In this document: positions 46,500 to 59,149 of the stretch, piece by piece
How the letters are laid out: each line of letters begins with the position of its first letter
Position numbering within the stretch: the first letter of the stretch is position 1
DNA from: Ignelater luminosus
Taxonomy: Eukaryota > Arthropoda > Insecta > Coleoptera > Elateridae
Direction: 5' to 3'
Assembly: GCA_011009095.1 (NCBI GenBank)
Contig: VTPC01090027.1
Span: forward strand, 248,001-312,000
DNA length: 64,000 nucleotides
The notes under the pieces: model-generated
What the model was told of the DNA's origin: nothing
Database searches by the model: none
The model's input: only the letters and a program-made list of their open reading frames with translations
Translations under genes and position numbers: made by a program

Positions 46500-46940
46500 C
46501 TGTCAATGGGGTCGCTAGGGCCTATCGAGCTGTTCGGGCTTGTTGGACTGCTCGGGCCTGTCGGACAGTTTAGACCGCTCGGGCCTGTCGGCTTGGTCGG
46601 GCCTTTCGGATTTGTCGGGTCGTTCGGCCTCTCAAGCTGTAAAGCTTATCAGGTCAATTAGGCTTTTCGGGTCTACGTCTGACATGTAGGGCCGCTCGAA
46701 CTTGTCGGACTGCTCGGCCCTGTCGGGCTGTTCGTGCCGTTCAGGCCTATCTAGCTGTTCAGGCTTGTCGGGCAATTTAAACCGCTCGGACCTGTAGTAC
46801 TGCTCGGTCCTGTCGGGCTTATCGTACCATTCGGGCCTATCAAGCTGTTCAGGATTGTTGGGCTGTTCAGGTCTGTCGGGCCGTTTGGGCCTGTAAAGCT
46901 TGTCTGACCTATCGAGCTTATCAGGTTGATCAAACTTCCC
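46500..46940 (-). repeat. Gly-Pro-type minisatellite, block 1
   Basis: Words such as GGGCCTGTCGG and GGGCTGTTCGG recur every 9-18 bp over ~440 bp. Read on the minus strand this gives a quasi-collagenous pattern of GP triplets (TGPNGPTDLNSPT and similar), open from 46933 to 46751. It could be an eroded repeat region of a Gly-Pro-rich protein or simply a minisatellite whose 9-bp step mimics one. No exon borders or flanking coding sequence support a gene. Confidence 0.7.
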
Positions 46941-47200
46941 CGACCGTTATTTTTGTAGTCATTTGAAGCAGACGATTTTGCATTGCATCGGACCTAAATC
47001 GTCTTCGTGACTTTCCTGACTCGGATGGGTTATTTTCGTACTGAACCACAGCGAAAGATTTTTGTACTCCACCGGACAGTTTTCTCTACATGTCTCAGAC
47101 GGGAATGATTTTTGTACTGACCCGAACAACTATTATTTTCATACCAAACCGAAGCGGAGGGTTCTTGTACTGCACCATGAACGGGACGAGTTTCTTCGTC
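46941..47200. repeat. Degenerate repeat with GATTTTTGTACT words
   Basis: The motif TTTTTGTACT (or TTTTCGTACT, TTCTTGTACT) followed by a GACC/CACCG block recurs four or five times at ~50-60-bp steps between the two Gly-Pro blocks. No coding content. Confidence 0.5.
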
Positions 47201-47204
47201 GGGG

Positions 47205-47470
47205 TTTTTGCGCGGCCCGGTTCAAAGCCCGCGGTTAGGTCAGTTCGGGCCTGAGTTTAAAAATCTATCAGGCTTACGTCCGTCAATCGGGACGCTTATT
47301 CCTGTCAGGCCTATCGGGCCTCTCGAGCCTGTTGGTATGTTTGGACTGCTCGGGCCTAACAGGCTGTGGGAGCCTGCAGGGTCAAGCCTGTCGGGCCTGT
47401 AGAGCCGTTCGGGCGTGTCGGGCCGCTCTATCTTTTTGGGCCTATCAAGAAGCTGCCGAGTTTCTTTTGG
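47205..47470 (-). repeat. Gly-Pro-type minisatellite, block 2
   Basis: The same vocabulary as 46500-46940 (GTCGGGCCTGTAGAGC, TATCGGGCCTCTCG), again reading as GPT/GST-rich pieces on the minus strand. The plus-strand frames at 47208-47523 are by-products. Confidence 0.65.
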
Positions 47471-47523
47471 GCCGCGTCAGGTTTATGCCCAGCTGGGTTC
47501 GGTCCTGGAAGTTTAATATTTAG

Positions 47524-49000
47524 TCATCCTTCATACCTATAAGTCACAAGGTGTCTTCTGTTAAATTCTGTTACCGAAGGGCCAGAATGTTTATATAAGT
47601 TGGGTTTTTGAAATGCAACTGCGAGTTCGGCAGAGTCAAAAGTGGTGCTTGTTCTGAGTTTAATGCGTGGTGGAGCACAAACGCGAAGTTTTATGGTAAC
47701 CCGATGGTAATGCAGGGGTGTTATATTGCTTCTCATTGTTGAAATGAAGAAGGCGTTGGTGGAATTTAGCAGGGAGGGAAGTACTGTTACAGCATCGCCC
47801 TTTACTGTTGAGAAAAGCAATGCGACCGTAGCGGGAAGGTGGGCAATTAAGGCCCTATGAGTGGGTTGCCTGTATATGAGAAGGGTGTCAAGTAGGATGC
47901 GTCTGAGGATCTTGAGAAGGTGCTTTTTGTTTTATTCTATCGTCCTGCTCACGTACAGACCCATCATCTCCGCCCGACCACAAACTTCCTCAGAAGAGTA
48001 GAAATGCTCTAAGTGGAGGTTCCTTTGTCGAAATCTAGCAATCGCATATGGGGGTGCGGTAGCAAGAATTGATAATCAAAGATTTTATAAGTGTGTAACA
48101 GCGTCCGTAGATGGCAACCTGTAATTCCGCTTCAAAATATGACTTGTGATACCAAGGTAAGTGATAAGTACGCAGTAAAAGTTTAGATCTTTGTGTGTTT
48201 GATCCGATTTTCCATCAGTCCTAGTTCGAACGTTTAAAGATGTTAGTTACAAAGCGGTGTCGTCAGCAAATTACAACAGGTGAGCGTCTGAATCCTCGAG
48301 GCAAATAATGTGGTAACAGTAGAAGACTAATAAGAGGGCAAAAGATGAACCTTTCGAGAACGACGACTCGCGACGCGTCCATTCTGGACAAAGCTCAATG
48401 CACTCACACATGATGTTGGTGGATAGACAGATGGACGAATGTGAAGAAGCCCTTCGTGTCAAACTAGAGTAACCATGACTAAAGTGTGAAGACCTGCCAG
48501 GACAGAATTTAGAGGAAAGAGAAATTTTCAGAGTCTACTGACCAATATTTTCTCAAAAACTTTGCCGAAGACGTTAAAGAAAACGATGGGCCTGTAGGAA
48601 ACTTAGCCTGTGAATGATTCGCTTATCTGATTGCTGCTTTCTTCCAGGTGCTGGTTTCGTCCGGAGTAAAGACCGGAGACAGCAGTTGAATATTAGGGTA
48701 AGAAAGGTAGTGGCAGGTACCAAAGGGCTCTTCTGCTAAGGAAGAGACAGAAAGTCGGCTGTTTCCGGAGGAGAAACTCGAAGACATAGGGCGATGACTG
48801 GATCTAGGCGAACATTGTAGTGGGTTGGAGAACTTTTCCCCAAACTCGAAAAAAGGGACTTTAAGAAGCTGCTGCTCATCTAATTAACCTTCTGCATCTC
48901 AGAATTTCGAGAGAAGGTTCTGGTCCTAAAGATGTCCTCAGCTCCGTGTCTGGCAGGTTCATCCGGCTTCTTGTTGCTGTGGATTAAGCTGTGTCCAAGA
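47524..49000 (-). pseudogene. Decayed minus-strand LINE reverse transcriptase
   Basis: Read on the minus strand, about 48640-48560 gives SYRPIVFFNVFGKVFEKIL, the conserved N-terminal RT block. 48480-48270 retains SLTRRASSHSSICLSTN wording near the motif A-B region, and at about 48275-48240 QFADDTAL keeps both catalytic Asp of motif C. Downstream, 47820-47524 has an open frame of 98 codons that reads like a C-terminal tail (RSNITPLHYHRVTIKLR). Many stops and shifts separate the pieces. 48640-49000 probably continues the 5' side. The GC content is higher than the flanks. Clade not assigned; jockey/I-like wording. Confidence 0.6.
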
Positions 49001-50689
49001 ACTTAGATAAAATTGATTTTCTTTATCGTAGTCAATCTGTTCAAAACTTCTATATGTTCCTAAATAAAAGCAAGTTTCGTTCTGGCTGAGCAGGTTGCTT
49101 TTAATGCCGCCTCACCACTCATAAAATGACGTAAACCTGTGTCTGCAGGAAAGTGGGGAACTTTCCTAAAACAAAGCTGTTTTGAACACCATGGTTTTCT
49201 AGATACAGATTCTTGATCCAGAAGATTGCCTGTTATACATATGCAATCCATCTCTAGAGAACACTAGTGAGTCTGTCAATTTCTACCTTCGTTATCTTGT
49301 AGGTGGACAAAAAGCTATTCTGGTGTGTTCTATATTTATTTCTTTGCCAGACCATAACCATGTACCTCGAATTCTAAGGTAAGCTGCCATGCCTCCCTTC
49401 TGTATCCAGATAACAAGTCTTGGTGTCCCGATAGGACCTCGAGTGTGGTTGCAAAAGTTGTCTTTAAAACTTCAGTAATGTGAATAGGGATCTTAACTAG
49501 TCTTTGGGCAATAGTGATGCGTTCTACATTAGGCAAACTGGTTACTGAGCCATAATGTTACTCTTGCTCTGATAAAGTCTCTGTAGAGTCAGCAGGTCAT
49601 CTAAGAACTAATTCCTCAAAAAGTCGCTTTTGATCTGCTTGCAATCTTGGTTTGCTTAAACCCTCTGTTTTCTTTCTCTTGGTGCAGAGGATAAAGTCAT
49701 TCTCAGAAAAATAAACCTAGAGCCGATTTTCCCCATACCATTTCTCAATAGCTGCTATCTGTATTCAGTTCAGAAACCAAGAACGATACCGGACTCTTCA
49801 TTATAATGATCGTCGCCAATAATCATTTTAGAGCTTGTAATCCTCTTCAGTTAGAAACGAAAAAAGTAAAACTTGGGTGGTATAACTGTTCGATCCCTGC
49901 TGAAGGCGTTCGATGGGGAACGTAAGCGCGAAATTTTGAATGTGAAGTCGCGGTTGACATCGCGGCAATGCATGGTGCTAATGTGGGGAGTGACATCCTT
50001 CAAAAAAATCTCGAACAGCGCAGACTGCAGTTACTCTTGGTGGTGAGTGGCTTACGATAAAAAGATTTTACAAATATGTATGTCGCTTCTAAAGTCCAAA
50101 TTGCAATTAAAATCTTATTTTCCATCCTTGTCTTAAACAGCAGAAAAAGAAGAATAATTTAACGGGGTATTAGCTGCTGATTAAGATTATAACATGTACA
50201 AATGGCTTGTATTAAATTTGACGAACCTAGAAAGTCCCTCTTTTAGAAGTTGTAAGCAAGTTTTGCTTCAAAGTACACCTAGAGACATATTAGATTAGCA
50301 CTCCAATTTTCTCTATAGCCTCACCACGTAGGCATAAATGAACGTTTCAACTAAGAACTAGTGTATGATTGACAACATTAACAGCTAATTTTAAAAAATG
50401 AACCTTTTGATTGGACGAGTTTTCCTAGAACTTAAATAACGACGTTTTAATCTAAATTTCAAGATTTCGTTTCAATCGGTTAGTCATTAAAACGGTACAC
50501 ACATGATCACCATCATCGTGGTCGTCGACAACTCAACGCAACTAATTTGCCTTAAATGCAATACAATGTAAACAGTCAAAGCGTTTGATGTTAGATAATA
50601 CGTGGAGTTATTATTTAATAAACGACCTGGTTGGTCTCATCTAAAAGTTTTCTTCGAAACTCATCTCTGGCAAACTTGCAGCAATTTCT
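49001..50689. other. Non-coding, possible older transposon remains
   Basis: Minus-strand frames at 49060-49251 and 49336-49536 have a protein-like composition and continue the direction of the LINE at 47.5-49 kb, so they may be eroded 5' parts of it. No motif proves this. 49900-50050 is GC-richer. The rest is AT-rich and featureless. Confidence 0.35.
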
Positions 50690-50960
50690 TGTTTTCTCTT
50701 ATTATATTCGTGTGATTGTGTAAAGTGCTGTTGGTCAAGTCTGCCGGCTGTTGCCTTACCATCTTGTGGCACTTACGGTTCGCTCATTTATCTAGCGGTT
50801 AATGAAATTATAGCCAGCGTTAGGTCATCTCGCTGCAATCTTAGCACGCCGAGGAAGTGGAGCTGGAATTGCGGCCAGGGTGGTGCTTATTTCCTGTCGC
50901 TACCCAAAGCTCGTTTATTTCGCGCCTATGTCATTTATTTTGTAAACGTTTGCTCAGACA
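50690..50960. promoter_or_regulatory. GC-richer non-coding block, possible enhancer
   Basis: A block of balanced composition without repeats or open frames. It contains TAAT-type words (GGTTAATGAAATTATAGCC) typical of homeodomain targets. Composition only; no target gene in view. Confidence 0.2.
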
Positions 50961-51189
50961 AAAAATATTTATGTTGAAATTAGAAAAATTATTTTTAAAA
51001 AAGTAATTTTTCTCGGACCGAAAAGAAACGAAAAAAGGGAAGGAAAAACAAATTTATTTTATTGGACATCGTTCCCTGCATGTAAACCAAAGAAAGTCAA
51101 GTAACCTCGACAAACGAAAACACAACAAAGTTAAACTTATAAATCCATAACGAGATCGAGTTTTTTCGGCACGCGCCCCAAATCTAATA
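50961..51189. other. AT-rich spacer
   Basis: A- and T-rich; nothing recognised. Confidence 0.5.
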
Positions 51190-51560
51190 CACATTTGAGT
51201 AGGGTAATGCAATATCACATTTGTGTACTCTGTAGGTCTCCTTTAAGCTTCCTACGTGTTTGCGCTTTGTTTCTCTTTCCGGTACATATAATATTTCGGC
51301 GTTTCGTCGCGGTCGCTGTGGATTCCGAAAGATTTTACATGGGAAGTGTAACATGTAAACACTGCGATATACACAGTGTTTGCAGAGAGAGCGAGGCGAT
51401 GACAAATTGCGAGTCAAGGTGGTCGGTGATAAACGGCGAGCGCTTAGCGCCGACCAGCGGGCAGCTAATGATACCCCTGTCCGCCCCTTAATGCCCTTAT
51501 TGCGCTTTTGATCTAGTGCCGACACCTAGACCCAACTGCTTAGCCTCTACTGACACGAAC
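51190..51560. promoter_or_regulatory. GC-richer non-coding block, possible regulatory DNA
   Basis: A mixed-composition block with CpG-containing words (CGGCGAGCGCTTAGCGCCG is nearly palindromic at about 51434) and AGCTAATGATA. Overlapping frames of ~100 codons occur on both strands without motifs, as expected for GC-richer random DNA. The regulatory call is inference. Confidence 0.2.
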
Positions 51561-52539
51561 AGAACCCTTAGATGAGACCTAGTAAATCTCCTTATGTCCT
51601 TCCAATTGACTAAGAAGTGGTCACATAGCAAACACTTACCGGCACTAATTAAACGGCATTATACTACTAAAAGGGAAAATACGTAAAGGAGTCAGGTCGG
51701 CCGTCTCGATTTCCTACAATTTGAAGGGTGTAGTTTGAAAAAAAGAATGACGCCGTCATTAAAGACAGCTCAGTGAAATGGAGTACCTAAATCCGTTTTG
51801 TAAAAACAGGCAAGTTTATAAAAGAAGCAGGCGGTGATCAGAGTGAATCTCGTTAACAACAAACACCCTCTTAGTTCAGTTGTTTTTAAAATCGTTGGCC
51901 TCCCCTGCCTTTTTAAACAGGTTCTTTTAGTAGGTGTTAGAGCGCACTCATTGCCCCCTTCCTGCGTGTCTTCATAATGCAGCAATCAACGCCGACTGGA
52001 TGGCGCTTGCCTTGATCTCCTTTTGTTTTACACCCCAATCCACTCTTTTTTTATTCTCTCATCTTCGTTTCGCTAATAACCTCCTCGCTAAATGTGTATG
52101 TATACAAAGGGGAGGAATTTTAAAAAGCCACTCGCGTTTGTCATTTAAAGTGGCCTCTTGCTGCCTGCAGGTACGTAACGAAGCAGGTCAGGAAAAAATA
52201 CGGGATTAAAAAAGGGAATCTTCGACTAAAGCTGAAAAGAAAAACTCAATTCGATGTGTATTATAAATTTTTGAGACGGCAAAGAGTATTCAGTGCGAAT
52301 TTCCACTCAATTTCCCAACCTCGCAGTAATCTGACGAACAACAAAACTATTTCAGCTAAGAATTTTAACAGCTCGATGACCGCAAATAACACAAGACATT
52401 CCTCTTACATCACTGGCATGTCTGCAGGATAGATGAAAATGACCTCGGATTTCTAAAATGCATTTTCAAGATATTTCAGCTGATAAATCTCAGTAAGTCG
52501 TGCGGAAAGAAAAACGACGTTCATTTGTAAAGCTTGCGT
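51561..52539. other. Non-coding stretch
   Basis: No gene recognised. The frames at 51770-51985 and 51934-52209 overlap on opposite strands and have no motifs. Confidence 0.45.
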
Positions 52540-52840
52540 GCGCCTACTATTATTTAGATATCGTCTCATCGAAATTACGAATACCGTAAATGCCTTGCTT
52601 AGACCCAGTTTTACTTACGGAAAAGGTTTTCCACACCATAGTATAGTGTAACTCGAGAAACGCGAGAGTTGTTGTACCGCATGAATGCGGTTCTTCGTCT
52701 TCAGATCGGATGCAAACCACTCAGCCTTGCTAGCGGCGATACATCTCCAATCCGGACCGGTTATCATCCCGCGCCGCCCCGGGGCTAATGTGGTATCATA
52801 GGCTGTAATTAGCCGACTGAGACTACAAGATAATGTACTT
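52540..52840. promoter_or_regulatory. GC-rich non-coding block, possible regulatory DNA
   Basis: Peaks in G+C at 52740-52790 (CATCCCGCGCCGCCCCGGGG), followed by TGTAATTAGCC. No repeats. Composition stands out from the AT-rich flanks, as for the blocks at 50.7 and 51.2 kb. Confidence 0.2.
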
Positions 52841-53589
52841 CGCCAGCATAAATCTTTCCATTCTGTCTCTCTTTTTAGTGTCGCGTTTGATTTCGGAGAA
52901 GCGAGATAGAATTTGTATAACCCTCCGGTGCAGATCCGAGACTGCCGTTCGCGGAGTCGAGGGGAAATTATTAAATTATATTATAAAAAAGATTCCTTGG
53001 CTGGTTCGTTGCGCATTTGAGGTTACGCCAACATCTTCGGGGAAGTTCCAAGAAAAGCTTTTGAAAACTTTTGCTGTATATATTCATACATTAGGAAACT
53101 TAGATACATATGTAATATGCGACATAAAAAAATTCTTTTAACAAGCGTTATAATTAGTTAAGAAATTTATCTTTTTTTTTATAGAAAATCACCAATAGTT
53201 ACAAGACTAATAATAGCGTTCCAATTATGTTAACATCACCTGTAAGCATATCATAATAGAACTAAACAGAGATAAAAGATTAAAGGCCTACGTTGCGATT
53301 ATAAAGGACATAATTTAAAGTCAACCTATAAGTTAAACTAATTTCAAATTGATGCTTTCAACTGTCGACTGGACCCAAACATCAAATGAGTTGCATATAA
53401 TGCGCCTCTGCATATACCATATTGGTGAGACAAAGCAATAAATTGATGTTTGATAAAAGTGAGTCAGAAGTCTAGATGAACATGGTTTTCAAGAAATGCT
53501 TTTCCTTTTGGAATCAGAAGAGTAGTCTGAGTTTTGTTTGGAGTTAGTTGTACGAAACGAAAGAGCCCTAGATTTGGTCAAAGACAAGA
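52841..53589. other. Non-coding stretch
   Basis: The 102-codon plus-strand frame at 52833-53141 has a hydrophobic start but no recognisable domain or splice partners. The rest is AT-rich. Confidence 0.4.
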
Positions 53590-54261
53590 GGTGAGTAATG
53601 GCGATTCTTTTTCTTTCTTTCCCGGAATCCCTTAATGCCCTATTGGGCATCTCTTCCATCTTTCTTTTCTCTCTTCCTATATATATTATTTGTTCTAGTC
53701 ATTCCTTTCTCGATCTTTCTTTCTTCCTCTTGAACTCCATTACTTTTCTTACTAGTCTGGTCTGTTGCATTTTAATAATGTGTCCATACCAGTTTAAGTT
53801 TTTTTCTTAATTTTTGATCCGATTGATTTCTGTTTCAGTTCGTTTCTCATACATTCGCTTCTTAATCAATCCATTTTCGTTACATCCACTATCTTCCTCA
53901 GTTCCTTCATTTCTGCTGCAATTAAGGAGTTATCTATGTAACTTGGTATTGTTACCCGGGTCTCGCTTGCATACAACAGTGTTGATATTGTTACTGCGTT
54001 GTATACCTTGAGCTTAACTTCTCTGTCTGTTTCTGTTTTTCCATATATTGTGTTGTTCAGATTTTGTTTGCTTCTTTTTTTACTCTGTTTGCTATTTCCT
54101 GGTCTCTTTTACTTCTAGATATTCAAACGTTGACACTGTCTCTATTTAACGACCATTGCCATATGACGAGTTTCGATTTACATCCTCTGTCTTCTTTTAT
54201 ATTATTATCATAGTCTTTGTCTTTTTGATTTTTATGTTCATTTTTTGATTTTCAATTTCGC
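53590..54261 (-). pseudogene. LINE 3' segment, sense on the minus strand
   Basis: Minus-strand translation gives KKTKTM near 54225, then YGKTETDREVKLKVYNAVTI, STLLYASET, EMKELRKIVDV and finally LNWYGHIIKM..LVRKVMEF near 53750. This is the palm end, thumb and C-terminal tail of a LINE reverse transcriptase. It begins at the point in the protein where the plus-strand segment next to it (54262-55230) ends. Several stops and shifts are present. Confidence 0.75.
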
Positions 54262-55230
54262 GTAAAGCGTGCTTTACTGCCACTCCCGACAATACCCGAC
54301 GCGCATTCCCAACAGCCATGAGGTTTTAACACAATTCTAACAAATACACCACAGGAAGAGGAAGGAATCAAATACACTTGAGAAGAAATAAATATGGAAG
54401 GGTTGGGCGAAGAACTAGCAAGAGTAAAGATAGGAAAAGCAGGAGAAGCCGATGACATTGACCCGAAAATGATAAAGTGGTTGGAAGATGAAGGTAAAAC
54501 TTGGCTGCTAGAAATTATAAAAGAACCTAATGGTACCAATGCACAATTACAGACCTATTTGCCAGTCAGTAGTCAGTAGTTTTCAAACTATACACAAGGT
54601 TAATAGAAAAAAGCTAAGGACAGTATTGTCTGGAAAATTGGAAGATGAACAAGCTGCATTTAGACACAAAAGACGGACAACAGACAACATAGTGATAGTG
54701 AGAAATGCAAATGAAAAAATGAATAAAGAAGGAAAATATGTATACCTCACATTTATAGACATAAAGGCGGGATTAGACTCTATCGATAGAAGTAGTAAAT
54801 CCTGGAAGAAGAATTATCAAGATATGTAATTAAAAGTACATACAGCAAGGTGACTGGCATGATACAAATTAATGGCAGAAGATCAAGTAAATTCAATACA
54901 AAAAAGGGATAAAGCAAGGTGGCAGCCTCGGTCCAGTACTTCTTATACTAGTCATGGTCAAAATACTGAGAAAGACTAAAATGGTTGGGAATCATTCGCA
55001 AACGACGTCTACGCTGGGGTACTCAAATTTAATGTCGGCAAGACTAGAGGAACTTCTATATGCGGACGACATTGTGCTGATTGCTGACAATATGAAAAAA
55101 ATGCAGAAACTGATAGAAATATGGGTGAGAAAAGAAGAAAACCACCTACAGGAAGCAGAGATGCAACTGACCTTGAAGAGTATTATAACAAGAAAAACTT
55201 ACTGTTGGAGCTATATACTATCTACCTAGA
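54262..55230 (+). pseudogene. LINE 5'-side RT segment, inverted relative to its neighbour
   Basis: Plus-strand translation gives EELARVKIGKAGEADDIDPK, then MIKWLEDEGKTWLL, NYRPICQSVV, KLEDEQAAFRHKRRTTDNI, VYLTFIDIKAGLDSID (motif A, partly eroded), INGRRSSKFNT, a damaged motif B, and LEELLYADDIVLIADNMKKM (motif C intact), then IEIW. This is the N-terminal and central RT, truncated at both ends. Its end in the protein abuts the beginning of 53590-54261, which lies on the other strand. Both look like one element copy that was inverted during insertion. Confidence 0.8.
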
Positions 55231-58200
55231 CATAACTTAAAGAAATAGCAGAACAAGTTTCGACTTGAACATTCTGGAGAGAGGTGTACTACAGGCGGAG
55301 GTCTGAACTCTAAACACGTAGATTGGGAGTTCAGACTTACTACTACCAAACAACGTGAACTAAGGCTGTAATTTCTATAATCCCTGATCTACTAGATTTC
55401 TTCATTTCAAGAAAAGTCTCAACTAACTTCATCGAAACGGAAGATATATTAGACAATCATTAAAAAACGGACACGTCCAGGATTAGTAAATAAAACCACT
55501 AACTAGTAAGGGTTTAAACAGTATATTCAAGAAAACATCAGACTGAATATACAGCAACATAATGCAGATCAGTTGGATACTGAGACTAAAGAATTTAGCG
55601 CAGTGATTCAGACAGCTGTATTCAAAAACACACGGGAAACTGTTCACAATACTAAAGAAATAAGGAACATTGTGCATGAGAAATGGCACCAATCAAGAGA
55701 TCCACAAGTCAGAATGTTCCATTGTTGAGTAGTGGTGTTTGGTCTTCTGTCTTTATCTTACTCACGTCCTAATACAGCGATGCTTAATTGACTTAACTTT
55801 GATAACGCGAGAGACATAAGGAGGTTTTTGGTGTTACAAGAGTAAGCTTCACTTGGTATTTATTTATATTTGTGCATTGCAAATTCACAATTTGTTTATG
55901 GTAAACCTCATTGAAAATGGTTTCGTGAGACTTGCAGACAGTTGTCTTTACCGAGTTTCATCAGAATTGTGCAAATGCTTGGAAATAAACATTGTTAATT
56001 ATCGTTTCGTGGATTAAACTTTATTAATCCAGAAATTGTGACTAACTTAGTTAGGATCTTGAAGATTACGAAACCTCTAGTGCTAATTACAAGAACTCTT
56101 CAATCATTAGTGATTTTCTTTGAAATTATGGAACCTTCTCGTTCATCGAAAGCTTGTTAATAAATTCATCGTTGTGTTTAAAAGACCTAATTAGTAGGAT
56201 TGAATGAATTTGTGTGTGTTAGAATATGCACCAATGCAGAATTTGTTAAACATTGTTTAAAGTACTGTTTGTTGTGTGCGTTGTTTCAAACGCAAGAAAG
56301 GGTCATTGACCATTCCGCAAGCCGCTGGAGTTTTGTAAAGTAAGAACAAATCCTACAGTAATGATCCAGGTTTTGGTATCGACTTCTGTTCCAAACTGAA
56401 AGACAATCAGCTGTTATTTATAACCATAAGGTATTAATAGATCATTAATTATTTAAATTTATTTATTATCTACTTTGTTTGTATTACGTAATAAAGTCAA
56501 TAAGTCAGATTAACAGTTTTGTGGGTAGCTATTGTAAAAATGGATGCCCAAGGTTAATTAATTTAGACTTATAATAATATCTCTCTATTATATTAACGTT
56601 TTATCAACATTAGATAGCAAGATTTTATAATGGGGTGTTCCTGGTAAGACGTTCTCTTTCATTTATGATTGATTGTGTATCAGACAAGCCTTCCCGTATT
56701 TTCAAATGTGGCAAGTTAAAAATCTTTTTATTCAACAAGCCATTTCACGACACTTTTCCCCTCTCAAACAAACAGGTGTTAGCGTTTGTGATTTAGAAAA
56801 AATAAACAGATCTAGAGTGAGAGGAAACAAACAAATAGAGACAATAAAATATAATTAGAGAATCTGAGATTATTTTGATTAATAAAAAAGTTATATTAAT
56901 TAATGGAATTCTTTGAGTTTGTGAAAGTCTTTATGATATTTTTATATTTAACACAGTATGGAGCTAAAATTCTTACAGATATCTCCTCGTGTTAATTAGA
57001 TTCTGACTATGATAAAAAAAAATAAACTGTGACCTAATTTTGATTTTACTTTATGCAACTGCTTACTGTTGTCGTTGATTACATTATAAAGGTCAGGTAA
57101 TAAGTATGTGACCTACTTATTAAATTATTTTGTCAGAACTATTTTAATTAACAAACAAATATAAAAAAGAATCCAGTTCTCATAACCACTCGCAAGAAAT
57201 ATACCAAAAGAACAAGATATGAAAAAACTGATATTTAAATTACTGATACTAATTAAAATGTGTCCCACAAGGGTAGATTTTTAGGCCAATTTAATTTTTA
57301 TTACAATTAATAAAAGCGACAATTACAACAGCAGTTAAAAAATTTAAATAAACGAGTGCAGCGAGCGATTAAGAAACAGAATTTATTTATTACGTCTTCC
57401 TCTATTATTCCTAAAAAGTTTTGTTGTTGACATTTCCATTCGCTCATTTGAAACCAAGAAAACAAATCGCCGACAAAAGTCTTCGTTATTTTTATAATTG
57501 ATAATGACTCAAAAGCAACAACAATCGTATTAAGAATTACTGAAGCGAAAAAAAAAGATCTAGCTTAAAAGCGTCCGAAAACTTCTTAATTGGGAAAATC
57601 TCCAACGAGCTCATTTTTTAAAATCTTCTTTGCCTTCTAATATTTACACAGAGAGAAACTCGCTGTCGCCAATGTATAGTATAACAACGGAACGTCATCC
57701 TTAAAAGAACTTGCAATTCGCTATATTTAATTATCCCGGACGTGTGATGCTTTAATCATTATAAGTAGGTACCTAGCAAAAACGAGTTTCCAACTTTATT
57801 TGTTTTCTTACACAAGTCTGAGTGAGCGCGGCTAGATTATCTTGATTAATGGCAAATATTTTGACAAATATCGCGCGCAAGTATAAGAACTCAAGAGTTT
57901 TAGATGAGAAATAACCGAGCTATTGGTTTTTCGTTCGAGGGCCAATACACCTTTATTATATTCTGATAAATTGAACGTCGTTGTGCAATGCTAGTCGGTT
58001 ATAATATTTGCTTGGAAACACAATGACGTTTTTCAAATATAAAAGCAATTAAACATTGTTGGCAGTCAACAACATATGAAGACAGAATCATATGTTAACC
58101 ACTTCAGTCGAGTAGTCATTAACCGCGACGGAAATTCAATATGAGGGAACAGAAGCACCGCAACCCTTCAAACAAACCTACGATGCCTTCCGCAACTGTT

Positions 58201-59149
58201 TCGTATTTATCCCCCCCACTTTTCTCTACAATTTTCTGGAAAATAATATTAAAACGTTAACCTTTTACCGCCGTTTTTCCTTTTTAATGGAAATTTTCGT
58301 TTATCTACATGTAGTTATTAATTACTCGCAAAACTTTGCTAACGAAAATGCCTTGTTCTTACAAGGGATAGCCATACAGCTAATAACAGCACCCTTAATC
58401 TTGTTCCTTCGTCCTGTCAAGGATAATCATAATAGCGTTAGACGAATGAGTCCGTCGTGGTTAATCGTCAGTGACTTACTAATTACCAGCATAGACAATG
58501 GAAGAAGGGAAGAAGATATCGGAAATCTGAGGGGACGGTAGTACCTGTTTTTGCGATCTTGCGATAATCGCGACCAGATGTTTTCTAGAAGATTTAATAG
58601 TAATAATAATAATAATAAAATGTTCCTATTATTTTAGACGTGGTATCGGTTTAAAGATCCTTCCCCTCACATGTTTCAGCGGAACGCTGCTGAACATCAG
58701 GAATGTTTAACTTAGCGGAGAATTTATTTGTAAGAGCTGCAAGCTCGATGATGAGAACTGAAGTATTGCAAAGTTTGATAGCAAAGTTAAGGAAATCCGT
58801 GCGGGTAAACACCTTTGGTTCGTATCTTTCACGCAGCGTTTAGTGCAACCAAGGAATTAACCGAAGCAGACGTGGATGATTAGAAATCGCGTCTTTAATC
58901 TCGTTTCAAAATGGAAGGTGGTTGGTTAATGTTTGTCTTAAGGATTACATGTAAAATGCACTAGCAAATCTTAACGGTATCCATCTACGTCTTCCTTTAT
59001 AATTAGATTTTTGATCATATTTGAAGCGGTAAACTGTTACGATCGATACTTTAAGTACGTAAAATATTTTTATTGTTGTTTGTCACGATGTGTATGCAAC
59101 GGGTTATAGTTAGAAATTTCCAATTGGAAAGTTACTGTTATCCAAAATC
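55231..59149. other. Non-coding stretch
   Basis: No gene recognised. 55231-55700 may hold a little eroded sequence beside the LINE. An (AAT)n microsatellite lies at 58600-58617. The frames at 56673-56858 and 58287-58541 have no motifs. Confidence 0.5.

Noticed and set aside
51184-51525. 113-codon minus and 98-codon plus ORFs
   Set aside because: Overlapping frames on both strands in GC-richer DNA without any motif.
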